Source: Oceanobacillus arenosus (GTDB lineage: Bacteria > Bacillota > Bacilli > Bacillales > Amphibacillaceae). From it: 64,000 bases of DNA. Position 1 is the stretch's first letter. Every line of letters starts with the position of its first letter. A program made the position numbers and the translations under genes. The notes beneath the pieces were generated by a model that did not search any database, was not told where the DNA came from, and was given only the letters and a program-made list of their open reading frames with translations. Positions 17,835 to 26,814 of this stretch are shown here, in pieces. The stretch is taken from the NCBI RefSeq assembly GCF_003369575.1, contig NZ_PIOC01000010.1:275376-339375 (forward strand), written 5' to 3'.

Positions 17835-17968
17835 TAAGAGATATATTTATAGTAGAAACAGGGAAAGTAAATGGCAAATTAACACCATTATTTTTTAGGA
17901 GCATCCCTATATGTTATTTAAAAAAGTATTTGTAAATGGAAAATGAATATCATTTTGGGGGTAATCTA

Positions 17969-18248
17969 ATGAATTTAGAAGAGCAGAAGAAATATATTTG
18001 GTCCGGTAAAGTGTATAACGATTTAACTCCGGATTTAGTCAAGGCAAGAGAAGATGCGGTATTTCATTACAAATGAATATAATAATAGTTTCGGCAAACC
18101 ACAGCATGAAAGAGAAGACATATTAAAAAAGCTGTTAAAGAGTAGCGGAAGCGCCGTTCTTTTTCAACCAAACTTTAGATGTGAATTTGGCTACAATATT
18201 ACAGTAGGCAATAATTTCTATTGGTGTGTTTTTATTCTAAGTAAATAA
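17969..18248 (+). pseudogene. sugar O-acetyltransferase (maltose/galactoside type) remnant
   Basis: ATG 17969 has a GGGGG site upstream. The frame reads MNLEEQKKYIWSGKVYNDLT up to a frameshift near 18060. It resumes in another frame with TNEYNNSFGKPQHER and FRCEFGYNITVGNNFY, the typical start of the left-handed beta-helix, and ends at 18248. The catalytic histidine and most hexapeptide repeats are missing. Confidence 0.8.
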
Positions 18249-18306
18249 TATCGATGAAAGTGGTCTTCACGGGAGAATGGCTATAAATAATGAATCATGA
18301 ATCAAT

Positions 18307-18344
18307 AAAAAACGAATCCTAATCTATAGAAGGATTCGTTTTTT
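18307..18344 (+). terminator. strong intrinsic terminator
   Basis: A 14-bp perfect stem, AAAAAACGAATCCT (18307-18320) with its complement (18331-18344), ends in six Ts. It works on either strand. Confidence 0.85.
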
Positions 18345-18377
18345 ATTTTCGTAATTGAAAGTTTGCCGGGGGGATAA

Positions 18378-18443
18378 ATGGATATACCATCAATGGAAAA
18401 TATGTCTGATTTGGACATTTTTCTACAAAAACACCTTGTCTAG
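18378..18443 (+). other. 21-codon reading frame with ribosome binding site, probable gene stub
   Basis: A GGGGGG tract precedes ATG 18378; the frame MDIPSMENMSDLDIF... stops after 21 codons. It resembles the other 5' stubs in this region, which keep a ribosome binding site but have lost the gene body. Confidence 0.3.
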
Positions 18444-18551
18444 CTAAATTTAATAGTATATAATTACTCTATTGATTTAGCGCTTTAATACGATAAAGTA
18501 TAATGTGTTCTGAAAGTACTTGTTTAGTTTAAGAAAGTAGGGAGTTTTATA

Positions 18552-19970
18552 ATGTTAGCGGAAAAAGGAAAGAATCCAGAGCCAAAAAATATGGAAAAAT
18601 CAAAAATACCACATACCTTTATTATCCTATTCGGAATTATTGTTTTACTAGCAATTACTACTTATTTCATTCCAGCTGGTGAATATGATCGAGAAACGAC
18701 TGAAGATGGAAGAACGATTGTTATAAATGGGACATATCATGAAACCGATGCAAGTCCAGCAGGCTTCCTGGATATCTTCACAGCTGTATTTGATGGAATG
18801 GTTCAAAGTGCAGACATCATTTTTTTATTATTTATTGTTGGTGGATCATTTGGAATTTTAACAAGTACTGGTGCGATTGAAGGTTTGTTTAACAGGTTAA
18901 TAACAAAGCTAAAAGGGAATGAAATTTATTTAATCCCAATATTAATAACGTTTTTTGCTATCTGTGGTGCAACCTTTGGTATGGCTGAAGAGAGTATCCC
19001 ATACTTAATAATTCTTTTACCTTTCCTGCTTAAACTGGGATTTGACCGAATCATTGCTGTGGCTGCCCCCATGATTGGTACGGCCATTGGATATGCGGGA
19101 GGCGTTACAAATCCATTTAATGTTGGGGTGGCACAAGGTATTGCAGAATTACCATTGTTCTCAGGAATGTTCGTGCGAATTGTTTTATTAGCAATCTTGA
19201 TTATTATCACAAATATATATGTCATGCGATATGCTAGAAAGATATTGAAAAGTCCTGAGAGAAGTCTTGTATATAGAGAAAGACCATTTATTTCAGAAGA
19301 TGAAAACCCAACTTTTAGTCATCAATTAACGAAAAGTAATGGAGTTATTTTGATTATCTTTCTTCTTACCATTTTAATCATTCCTTTTGGTATCATCAAT
19401 TATGGATGGTATATGAAGGAAATCGCTTCCCTATTTTTAATCATGGGTGTCATAGTAGGGATCATTGCCAAAATGAAGTATAATCAGATAGCCGAATCAT
19501 TTGCAAAGGGATGTAATGATATGGTTGTAGCAGCATTGGCTGTTGGTTTAGCACATGGTGCAGTCGTCATCCTAGAAAATGCAAATGCGATTGATACGAT
19601 AGTCTACTCATTATCTGGTTTAATTGAAGGCCTGCCGTCAACAGTTGCAGTAGCTGGGATCTATGGCGTTCAGAATGTTATCAATTATATTGTTAGTTCA
19701 GGAAGTGGACAAGCTGCATTAACGATGCCGCTCATAGCGCCGTTAGCTGATTTGGTTGAAGTAAACAGACAAACTGCTGTTTTAGCTTTTCAAATTGGCG
19801 ATGGTATTTCCAATGCGCTTACACCTACCAATGGTCAGTTGATGGCCAGTTTAGCGATTGCTGGATTATCCTGGATTAAGTGGGCAAGATTTCTTATTCC
19901 ATTATTAATCATCCTTTATATTGTTGGGTTAATTTACCTTCTTTGTATACATCTATTTATATGGGTATAA
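18552..19970 (+). CDS. YfcC family transporter
   Basis: 472 aa, about 12 TM helices. After a charged N-terminus come PHTFIILFGIIVLLAI, the conserved TYFIPAGEYDR and FGMAEESIPYLIILLP motifs, and SSGSGQAALTMPLIAPLAD near the C-terminus, all typical of YfcC proteins. The clan includes arginine/ornithine and C4-dicarboxylate carriers; the substrate is unknown. The gene for a cytosolic dipeptidase follows after 34 nt and was probably co-transcribed, which points to uptake of an amino acid or small peptide (inference). AGGGAG precedes ATG 18552. Confidence 0.85.
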   Translation: MLAEKGKNPEPKNMEKSKIPHTFIILFGIIVLLAITTYFIPAGEYDRETTEDGRTIVINGTYHETDASPAGFLDIFTAVFDGMVQSADIIFLLFIVGGSFGILTSTGAIEGLFNRLITKLKGNEIYLIPILITFFAICGATFGMAEESIPYLIILLPFLLKLGFDRIIAVAAPMIGTAIGYAGGVTNPFNVGVAQGIAELPLFSGMFVRIVLLAILIIITNIYVMRYARKILKSPERSLVYRERPFISEDENPTFSHQLTKSNGVILIIFLLTILIIPFGIINYGWYMKEIASLFLIMGVIVGIIAKMKYNQIAESFAKGCNDMVVAALAVGLAHGAVVILENANAIDTIVYSLSGLIEGLPSTVAVAGIYGVQNVINYIVSSGSGQAALTMPLIAPLADLVEVNRQTAVLAFQIGDGISNALTPTNGQLMASLAIAGLSWIKWARFLIPLLIILYIVGLIYLLCIHLFIWV

Positions 19971-20004
19971 AAAATTGCTAGTAATTAGAGAGGGAGAGAC
20001 AACG

Positions 20005-21462
20005 ATGTACAATAGTTTACAAAAACTAAATGAGATACCGATATTTCATTTCTTTTCCGAGATATCCCAAATACCGAGAGGCTCAGGAAACGAAAAAGAA
20101 ATTAGTGATTATTTAGTCCGCTTTGCTTATGAGCGCGGATTAGAAGTAATTCAAGATGAGGCATTAAATGTAATTATCAAAAAGCCTGCTACAGAAGGAT
20201 ATGAAAATGGGCCGACAGTGATCATCCAAGGACATATGGATATGGTATGTGAGAAAAATGAAGGGACAATTCATGATTTTAGCAAAGACCCATTAAAGCT
20301 GCGAATTAAAGATGATATGTTATATGCAACAGATACAACGCTAGGAGCGGATAATGGTGTAGCGGTTGCGTATCAATTAGCGTTATTGGATGCTGTGGAT
20401 ATAGCCCATCCAGCCCTCAAAATTGTCATAACGACAGAGGAAGAAACAACAATGAAGGGTGCATTAGCAGTTGACTCCAGTCTTTTGGAAGGGAAAATTT
20501 TGATAAATATTGATTCAGAAGAAGATAATAAACTGTTGGTCAGTAGTGCAGGCGGATTACAGACAGTTTTAGAAATACCGATAATAGAAGAAACTACACA
20601 TGAGGAATACGTGAGTTATAATCTATCGGTGAAAGGTTTAATAGGTGGACATTCTGGAATTGAAATTGACCAGGAAAGAGGAAATGCGATTAAAATAATG
20701 GGACGACTGCTGTATGACCTGTCGACTAATTTTAACTTAGTAATCCAACATGTGCGTGGCGGTATGGCATCCAATGCAATTCCTCGTGAAGTAATGGTTA
20801 CCATCGCATTGCCGGAAGGGGAAGTTGGTTTATTACATCAAAAAATACAATCATGGACGCATACGCTTAAAAAGGAATTTGCCATTTCTGACCCTGATGT
20901 TTTCATTGAGCTGAAGCAAGTAGAATACTCCTTGCCGACATGTTTTTCAGAAGAAACAAAACGGAAGGTAATAACATCTCTCATGCTTTTACCAAATGGA
21001 ATCCAAAATATGAGTATGGATTTGAAAGGCCTAGTAGAGAGCTCAGTTAATGTAGGGAAAGTCTATACAACTAAAACCTCGATTATAATTGAAAGTGATG
21101 TAAGAAGTTCCATGAAAAGCCGCAAATATGCGATTACGGATCAATCTCGAGTGGTTGCTGAAAGCTTAGATTGCAATTTTAGAGTTACTTCGGATTATCC
21201 CGAATGGCCATACAATCCTAATTCCGCAATACGTCAATTATTTGAAAAGATATATTTTGAAAGAGAAGGAAAAAATATTGAAGTGGTTGCAGTGCATGCT
21301 GGGATAGAATGCGGGATTTTTATCGAAAAAACTCCTGAATTAGACGCTATTTCTATTGGTCCCGATATGTTTGATGTACATACTCCAAATGAGCATGTTA
21401 GTATACCGTCTATGTTAAATAATTGGGAATATTTCCTAGCTGTACTTAAACAAATGAAATAG
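20005..21462 (+). CDS. pepD: aminoacyl-histidine dipeptidase (PepD, M20 family)
   Basis: 485 aa. Cytosolic metallopeptidase that hydrolyses carnosine-like and other Xaa-His dipeptides (family). Seen: IIQGHMDMVCEKN (first metal His/Asp), LGADNGVAVAY (bridging Asp), TTEEETTMKGA (catalytic Glu pair), a lid domain in the middle, and the C-terminal VHAGIECGIF with the last metal His/Glu region. The usual size is ~485 aa. ATG 20005 is chosen because GAGAGGGAGAG precedes it. Confidence 0.9.
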   Translation: MYNSLQKLNEIPIFHFFSEISQIPRGSGNEKEISDYLVRFAYERGLEVIQDEALNVIIKKPATEGYENGPTVIIQGHMDMVCEKNEGTIHDFSKDPLKLRIKDDMLYATDTTLGADNGVAVAYQLALLDAVDIAHPALKIVITTEEETTMKGALAVDSSLLEGKILINIDSEEDNKLLVSSAGGLQTVLEIPIIEETTHEEYVSYNLSVKGLIGGHSGIEIDQERGNAIKIMGRLLYDLSTNFNLVIQHVRGGMASNAIPREVMVTIALPEGEVGLLHQKIQSWTHTLKKEFAISDPDVFIELKQVEYSLPTCFSEETKRKVITSLMLLPNGIQNMSMDLKGLVESSVNVGKVYTTKTSIIIESDVRSSMKSRKYAITDQSRVVAESLDCNFRVTSDYPEWPYNPNSAIRQLFEKIYFEREGKNIEVVAVHAGIECGIFIEKTPELDAISIGPDMFDVHTPNEHVSIPSMLNNWEYFLAVLKQMK

Positions 21463-21541
21463 ATCCCTGGTGAAGTGTGGAGAAGACATTAGTGTTTTAA
21501 TCAGAGAGATTCGAGCCCTTAAACATTTTGTAGTAGACAGA

Positions 21542-21580
21542 AACCCTGTCTGTTTGTATTTTCAAACAGCAGGGTTATTT
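21542..21580. terminator. bidirectional terminator between pepD and the spore protein gene
   Basis: AACCCTG-CTGTTTG pairs with CAAACAG-CAGGGTT around a 6-nt loop, with one bulged T. It lies between two convergent genes. Confidence 0.8.
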
Positions 21581-21582
21581 GC

Positions 21583-21825
21583 TTATTTCCTTTTCATTTG
21601 TTCCTGTGCCATCCTCACCATTTCTTTCACCATGTTTCCTCCAATCGGACCACCAACTTTCCCCGCTTGTTCAGAGGTTAGGTGTCCATTGTAGCCTTCC
21701 TTTAACGGAACTCCTTGCTCTTTTGCAACTTCGTATTTAACCGCATCTGGATTCTCATTGTCGACCGTGTACCCTTTTGCTTTCATGACGCGTCCTTTAA
21801 ACTCGCTTAACTCATTTTTTCCCAT
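21583..21825 (-). CDS. alpha/beta-type small acid-soluble spore protein
   Basis: 80 aa. DNA-binding protein that coats spore DNA (family). The C-terminal half is diagnostic: KYEVAKEQGVPL is the GPR-protease-site region, followed by GHLTSEQAGKVGGPIGGNMVKEMVRMAQEQ. The N-terminal ~30 residues (MGKNELSEFKGRVMKAKGY) are longer than in SspA/B. A perfect AAGGAGG precedes ATG 21825. Expected to be forespore-expressed (sigma-G), not tested here. Confidence 0.88.
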   Translation of the reverse strand: MGKNELSEFKGRVMKAKGYTVDNENPDAVKYEVAKEQGVPLKEGYNGHLTSEQAGKVGGPIGGNMVKEMVRMAQEQMKRK

Positions 21826-22140
21826 GATATTCGCCTCCTTTTTATAGGTTTTCCTGAATGCATAAGATTACGCAAGCGGATTTGAAGGTGGCTAGAATCA
21901 ACTGTGATATACATGCAAAAATAACCTGAATTTGTTTGCAAATTGTACTTTGTGGAGAAGTGGAACTTTTCTTAACTTTATTCGTATTAAATAATAAAAA
22001 TAAAGTTATTGATTAGTTGAGAAACGCGAAGAGGAGTATAGTTTGAAAGTCGATTGAGAACATATTTAGGATAATAAAGGAATTCATATCAAAATAATTG
22101 GGGGGAGTATCCAGATGTTTGAAAAGTTTAATTTTGACTT
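21826..22140 (+). other. intergenic region with a short gene stub
   Basis: About 315 bp without a gene. ATG 22115 has a strong GGGGGGAG site but the frame stops after 10 codons (MFEKFNFDLI), at the edge of the dispersed repeat that starts at ~22141. This looks like a gene start cut off by the repeat. Confidence 0.4.
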
Positions 22141-22234
22141 AATTTAGTAGGTAAGAAAGTATAACTACTTTCTTAACGAATAAGTGCAACTAAGGCTGTC
22201 ACCGAAAGGCTTGGTGACAACCAAGTTTTTTAAT
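22141..22234 (+). repeat. ~93-bp dispersed repeat, copy 1 (copy 2 at 48333-48425)
   Basis: Aligns with 48333-48425 from TTTAGTAG through CAACTAA-GCT to GGCTTGGTGA-AACCAAG, at roughly 70-75% identity by eye. Both copies keep CTTGGT-GAYA-ACCAAG, a 6-bp hairpin followed by Ts. Here it forms the leader of the kinase-like gene downstream. Confidence 0.65.
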
Positions 22235-22261
22235 CATGAACGCGATGATTTCACCCCTCTA

Positions 22262-22729
22262 GTGGTAATGATGTGTGGCGTGGCTGTCTCTGGGAAAACT
22301 ACATTCTCACAACAATTAGAAAAGGAAGGTTTTGTACGCCTTTCTATCGATGAAGAAATATGGGCTACTAATGGTCGTTATGGGATTGATTTCCCAATTG
22401 AAAGGATTGAGGAATACAAGAAAGATGCAGAAATAAAATTACGCAATCATTTTATAAAGTTAATTCACGATAAACAACAGGTCGTAATCGACTTCAGTTT
22501 TTGGGATCCTGTAAGAAGGGACCAATATAAACAACTCATTGAAAAATCCGGCGGTAGATGTAAACTTATTTATCTAAAAGTTCATCCTGATGATTTACGT
22601 GAATGGCTTAAAATAAGAAACAAACGTTTTGATGCTAATGCGTTCCCTATTACTGAAGAAATTTTAACTTCCTACCTAAATGGTTTCGAAGTATCAAAAG
22701 ATGAGGTGGAAATTGTGATTGAGAATTAG
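22262..22729 (+). CDS. P-loop kinase-like ATP-binding protein
   Basis: About 156 aa. Walker A GVAVSGKTTFS, SIDEEIWATNGRYG and VVIDFSFWDPVRRDQY match AAA_33-type small kinases; substrate unknown. The start is unsure. The frame is open from GTG 22184, inside the dispersed repeat, but no ribosome binding site serves it, nor GTG 22262 or ATG 22268. The repeat may have replaced the native 5' end, so expression is doubtful. Confidence 0.65.
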   Translation: MVMMCGVAVSGKTTFSQQLEKEGFVRLSIDEEIWATNGRYGIDFPIERIEEYKKDAEIKLRNHFIKLIHDKQQVVIDFSFWDPVRRDQYKQLIEKSGGRCKLIYLKVHPDDLREWLKIRNKRFDANAFPITEEILTSYLNGFEVSKDEVEIVIEN

Positions 22730-22931
22730 GCCTGTAAATAAAAACCTATAAGACTTAAGAGTTCAACAAGGCGATAATCAAAACGATCGTCCTTTTATTT
22801 GATGGGTATTTGTGAATATTGTGTTAATATTTAAAGTAAAGTTCGAATTATGTCCCAGTTTTGAAGAGCGTTGTTTAACTTGTGTACTACAATCGGACCA
22901 GATAGTTATACAAAAGAGGGAGATAAATAAT

Positions 22932-23117
22932 ATGAATAATTGGTGGAATATCATTTATTTTGTACTTATAGCATTAATTTCGATATTTACTGGTGAAATT
23001 GTAACTTTTATCATGTTAGGTTTCATTTTGTTAACTTTGAACAATATCAACACGACACTAAAAAAGATTTACAAGCAAAATAGTCAAAAGAATGATAAAG
23101 AAGAAATCGGACAATAG
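22932..23117 (+). CDS. 61-aa membrane protein with two TM helices
   Basis: MNNWWNIIYFVLIALISI and GEIVTFIMLGFILLTL are hydrophobic; the C-terminus is polar and lysine-rich. GAGGGAG precedes ATG 22932. No family recognised. The PhzF-like gene follows after 34 nt. Confidence 0.65.
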   Translation: MNNWWNIIYFVLIALISIFTGEIVTFIMLGFILLTLNNINTTLKKIYKQNSQKNDKEEIGQ

Positions 23118-23151
23118 AACATGGGATTATTAGTATGGAGGGGAATAGGTG

Positions 23152-24051
23152 ATGAAGTCTGTCAAGGTTTATCATTACGATGCGTTTTCTAAAGAACCAA
23201 ATAAAGGAAATCCGGCGGGAGTAGTTTTGAATGGGGATGAATTAAAAGATGAACAGATGCAGGAAATCGCCTTCAAAGTAGGCTTTAATGAAACTGCTTT
23301 TCCTGTTAAATCAGAAGTGGCAGACTTAAGAATACGTTTTTTCACGCCAGGTCATGAAATGGATTTATGTGGACATGCTACAATGGCGACTGTTTATGCT
23401 TTGAAAACAAGAGGATTATTAGGTGAAAAAACAGAGTTGACAATTGAAACGAGGGCAGGAATTTTACCTATAATTATTAGTACGTCTGCTAACAAAGAAA
23501 TATATATTATGATGAAACAGGTTCCGCCAAAATTTGAAGAATTCAATGGTTCGAAAGAAGATTTAGCTAATTCGATTGGAATTGATGAATCAGATCTTGA
23601 CGATAATTTACCAGTTTTATATGGAAGTACAGGCACTTGGACATTATTAGTCCCAATAAAAAACTTAGCTGCTTTTAGAGAAATGAAACCAAATAATAAA
23701 GATTTTCCTGCTATATTGCAGGAAATCCCTACATCATCTATTCACCCATTCTGTACTGAAACTTATGACTCTGATGCAGATATGCATGCCCGGCATTTCT
23801 CATCACCTTATTCGGGTACTGTGGAGGATGCAGTAACAGGTACTGCTTCAGGAGTAATGGGTGCGTACTATGCTAAATACATAAGTAAGAATTTCAAAGA
23901 ACCTCTAACACTACTAGTCGAGCAGGGTCAAGAAATTGAAAAAGACGGTCGGGTAAAAGTGCGGGTGTCTAAAAATGATGATACTTATGATATTCAAATA
24001 ACTGGAAATGCAGTTTGGGTTAAAGAGATGGATATCGTTATAGAGGATTAA
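23152..24051 (+). CDS. PhzF family isomerase-like protein
   Basis: 299 aa, diaminopimelate-epimerase fold. Seen: [18 protein letters not shown] (with the conserved Glu of PhzF), [14 protein letters not shown] and [10 protein letters not shown]. PhzF itself isomerises a phenazine precursor, but no phenazine genes are present, so the substrate here is unknown. ATG 23152 and GTG 23149 are both possible after GGAGGGG; ATG is preferred. Confidence 0.88.
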   Translation: MKSVKVYHYDAFSKEPNKGNPAGVVLNGDELKDEQMQEIAFKVGFNETAFPVKSEVADLRIRFFTPGHEMDLCGHATMATVYALKTRGLLGEKTELTIETRAGILPIIISTSANKEIYIMMKQVPPKFEEFNGSKEDLANSIGIDESDLDDNLPVLYGSTGTWTLLVPIKNLAAFREMKPNNKDFPAILQEIPTSSIHPFCTETYDSDADMHARHFSSPYSGTVEDAVTGTASGVMGAYYAKYISKNFKEPLTLLVEQGQEIEKDGRVKVRVSKNDDTYDIQITGNAVWVKEMDIVIED

Positions 24052-24158
24052 GGAATTGCTACATAATGGATGGAATAAGTGAGTTCATTAATACCAAAAA
24101 TGTATAGTTTACAGTAAGTTTATTTTGCAGAAATTATATAGAAAGCAGGTTGATTCTT

Positions 24159-24614
24159 ATGAACAATTCTTCCAACATCGAAATATGGAAAAACTACAAA
24201 AAGCAGAACCCGAATGCACCAGAAGATTACGAGGCTTGGGCGTTTGGTGACTCAAAAGAAATGGCTGATGAGCTTGCGAGATTAGTATTAGAAGGAAAGA
24301 AAACAGCAACGGCATCAAACTATACGTTATATGAATTGGAAAAGGAGTCATTGCCGTATGTTGGTCTTCATAACATTATCCTTAATGGGGATGGAGAAGC
24401 TGTAGCTATATTAGAAACTATTTCGGTCGAAGTTGTTCCTTTTGATGAAGTTACAGAGGAACATGCATACTTGGAAGGTGAGGGAGACCGGACATTGAAT
24501 TATTGGCGTGAAGTTCACGAATCTTTCTTTAAGAAAGAATTTGAGGATATAGATCAAGACTTTAATTATAAAATACCTGTTGTTTGTGAGAGGTTTAAAC
24601 TGTGCCATAAATAA
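24159..24614 (+). CDS. ASCH domain protein
   Basis: 151 aa. AWAFGDSKEMADELARLVLEGKKTATAS and the following beta segment (NGDGEAVAILETISVEVVPFDEV) are characteristic of ASCH proteins, a PUA-like RNA-binding fold; some members are N4-acetylcytidine amidohydrolases. AAAGCAGG lies 9 nt before ATG 24159. Single gene. Confidence 0.85.
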   Translation: MNNSSNIEIWKNYKKQNPNAPEDYEAWAFGDSKEMADELARLVLEGKKTATASNYTLYELEKESLPYVGLHNIILNGDGEAVAILETISVEVVPFDEVTEEHAYLEGEGDRTLNYWREVHESFFKKEFEDIDQDFNYKIPVVCERFKLCHK

Positions 24615-24624
24615 GGGGAGTTGT

Positions 24625-25043
24625 ATGATTCATCTTATATTTGGAAGTGCTGCAATTGGCAGTTTGAAACATGTTTTACGTAGATAGAACGATAAGGTTA
24701 TTGGGTTTCCAATTGATTTTTCTGTCGGCCCTATTAATAATATGCATAAAGAAAGTGGCATTAAAGATTATTTTTCTTGGTTGGCTGCTTCATTTCATCA
24801 AATGTGGGAAAGCTTTGAAGTAGATCAACCAGCTTATCAGCAGGCAGTGCAACAGTAATTGGAAATAAAGAATGGGAGCAGGTAACGATTTGGACTTGTG
24901 AAAATTCCACAGTCTAAATAGGGCTTCGATTCGTCACCTATTTATTGGAAAATAGAGAAGTTGAGCTAGCATATGTAGACACATTAAATGCTAAAAGGTA
25001 TAAACAAATATATGATCAGAATAAAGTTGAAAAAGGGCTATGA
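24625..25043 (+). pseudogene. DUF1835 family pseudogene
   Basis: AGGGGAG precedes ATG 24625. The frame reads MIHLIFGSAAIGSLKHVLR, then TAG (24684), then VIGFPIDFSVGPINNMHKESG, typical of DUF1835. A frameshift lies near 24850, and a TAA interrupts the later segment TIWTCENSTV/IGLRF. The coding remnant ends at TGA 25041-25043, far short of the usual ~280 aa. Confidence 0.8.
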
Positions 25044-25767
25044 TATTGAAGAAAACAATTGGTTTACTATTTGGCGGGAAGTCTGCGGAACATGAAGTGT
25101 CTTTACAATCGGCGAAAAACATTATGGAGGCAATTGACAAATCTAAATATGATGTATTGTTAATTGGAATAGATAAGAGTGGGAAATGGAATCTGAATGA
25201 TGCTTCACACTTTCTGCTACATGCGGAAGATCCTAAATTAATTGCATTAAATAAAACAGATAACGGAATCGCTCTAGTTCCTGGTGAAACGGAAAATCAA
25301 CTATTAAATATAAATGTTTCAAAGTCCTTAGGAAATCTTGATGTTATATTCCCGATATTACACGGTACTTTAGGGGAAGATGGAAGTTTCCAAGGAATGC
25401 TTCGTATTGCAAATATTCCTTATGTTGGTTCTAATGTCTTGGGTTCTTCAGTAAGTATGGACAAAGATATTGCTGAATGCAGCTGGTTTGAAAGTTGCGA
25501 AGTCCTTAACTTTTACAAGGGTAACAAAAGACAAAATAATTTATGAAGAAATAGCAAGAGAATTGGGTTTGCCTTTATTTATAAAGCCAGCTAATCAAGG
25601 GTCTTCTGTAGGTGTAAGCAAAGTTACCACAAAAGAGGAATTTTTGAATGGGATTGAAGATGCATTTAAATATGATCATAAGATTCTAATTGAGGAAGCT
25701 ATCAAGGCAGAGAAATTGAATGTTCTGTTTTGGGAAATGACAATCCAATAGCTTCCAAGTCCTCTTT
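25040..25767 (+). pseudogene. ddl: D-alanine-D-alanine ligase pseudogene
   Basis: ATG 25040 begins a frame with the Ddl signature GLLFGGKSAEHEVSLQSA and ILHGTLGEDGSFQG. Near 25470 the frame shifts: IYEEIARELGLPLFIKPANQ (ATP-grasp) continues in a second frame. Near 25707 a further shift puts GREIECSVLGNDNPIAS in a third frame. The C-terminal half, with the Mg-binding residues, is absent after ~25767. Two frameshifts and a truncation make it nonfunctional; the cell must have another Ddl. Confidence 0.88.
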
Positions 25768-26213
25768 CATTTCCTATTTAACAATTAACAATCTTATTAT
25801 TTATAAAAAAATTTGGGATTCCACGAGAATTCTAATCATTATTTCCCTCAACATATTCTTTAAGAGCTTATTCCATTTGGATATATTCCATAGATACCAG
25901 TTGAGGAGATGGAATGGACGCCAATCCTTATGTTAATTGGTATCGCAGTATTTTTAACGTTTCTTGGCTTTAGTTGGTATAATAAGAGGAATATCGAAAG
26001 TTAAGATTTCTTACTTACCAGTCAATCAATCTGGTTTTAAAAATCTAAAATTAACACAAAGGCGCGCTGGATCCGATAAGGGTTCAGTGCGCCTTTTGTG
26101 GATAAGAAAGAGCAGAACTTTTAAGAAGCTTTATCTAGTCCTGCAATAATATACTATATCCCATACCATTTATAGATATATATTTATTGAAAACGTTAAA
26201 GGGAGTTTTCATC
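25768..26213 (+). other. ~445-bp region with a possible 31-aa peptide and a terminator-like hairpin
   Basis: ATG 25909 opens MEWTPILMLIGIAVFLTFLG...NIES (ends 26004), one TM helix, but GAGGAG directly abuts the ATG, so translation is doubtful. A long imperfect inverted repeat lies at 26054-26102. Nothing else is recognised. Confidence 0.35.
26054..26102 (+). terminator. imperfect terminator-like hairpin
   Basis: CACAAAGGCGCGCTGGATCC pairs with the segment ending GCGCCTTTTGTG, with a few mismatches. The GC-rich core and T tract suggest a terminator, perhaps that of the lost downstream part of the Ddl operon. Confidence 0.6.
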
Positions 26214-26789
26214 ATGGATATTACGTCTTTTATCATTTACTGTTTTATTGTTACTTTTACCCCGGGACCTACGAATATCGTCATATTATCTACTGTACAT
26301 AACTATGGGGCAAAAAGGGCAATGGAATATACGTATGGAGCAACGATTGCTTTTGGATTATTACTTGGTATTTCTGCCCTGTTGAATAGTATGCTGATAA
26401 CTGTCATACCAAAAATATTAATAGGAATGCAGCTTATCGGAAGCCTGTATATGTTATATCTCGCTTATCAAATCTACAAAATGGATTCATCAGAAACAAC
26501 GGACAACAAAACCGGTACTTTTATCTCAGGCTTCCTTATGCAGTTTTTAAATCCAAAAGTAGTCATATTTACACTTACTGTTATTCCTAGCTTTGTATTG
26601 CCCTACTATACCGACATGCCAACTGTGACAATCAGTGTTATAGTGGTAACTATCATTGGATTCTTAGCATTTATTACATGGGTTCTATTCGGTGCAATCT
26701 TCAAGAATTTCTTACAAAAGCATAAAAGGGTTGTCAATGTAATAATGGCACTATGTTTAGTTTATGCTACAATCATGATTTGGAAATAA
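26214..26789 (+). CDS. LysE family exporter
   Basis: 191 aa, about six TM helices. The N-terminal CFIVTFTPGPTNIVILSTV holds the LysE/RhtB motif TPGP-N, and FLMQFLNPKVVIF is the second conserved motif. LysE proteins export amino acids or analogues; the substrate is unknown. AAAGGGAG precedes ATG 26214. An AraC-type regulator gene follows at 25 nt, a common pairing in which the regulator controls the exporter. Confidence 0.88.
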   Translation: MDITSFIIYCFIVTFTPGPTNIVILSTVHNYGAKRAMEYTYGATIAFGLLLGISALLNSMLITVIPKILIGMQLIGSLYMLYLAYQIYKMDSSETTDNKTGTFISGFLMQFLNPKVVIFTLTVIPSFVLPYYTDMPTVTISVIVVTIIGFLAFITWVLFGAIFKNFLQKHKRVVNVIMALCLVYATIMIWK

Positions 26790-26814
26790 GGTAGTGTGCA
26801 AAGAGGTGAATGAT

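Noticed and set aside
26188-26201. cre-like sequence TGAAAACGTTAAAG before the LysE gene
   Set aside because: The last two positions do not fit the consensus, and nothing links a LysE exporter to carbon catabolite control.
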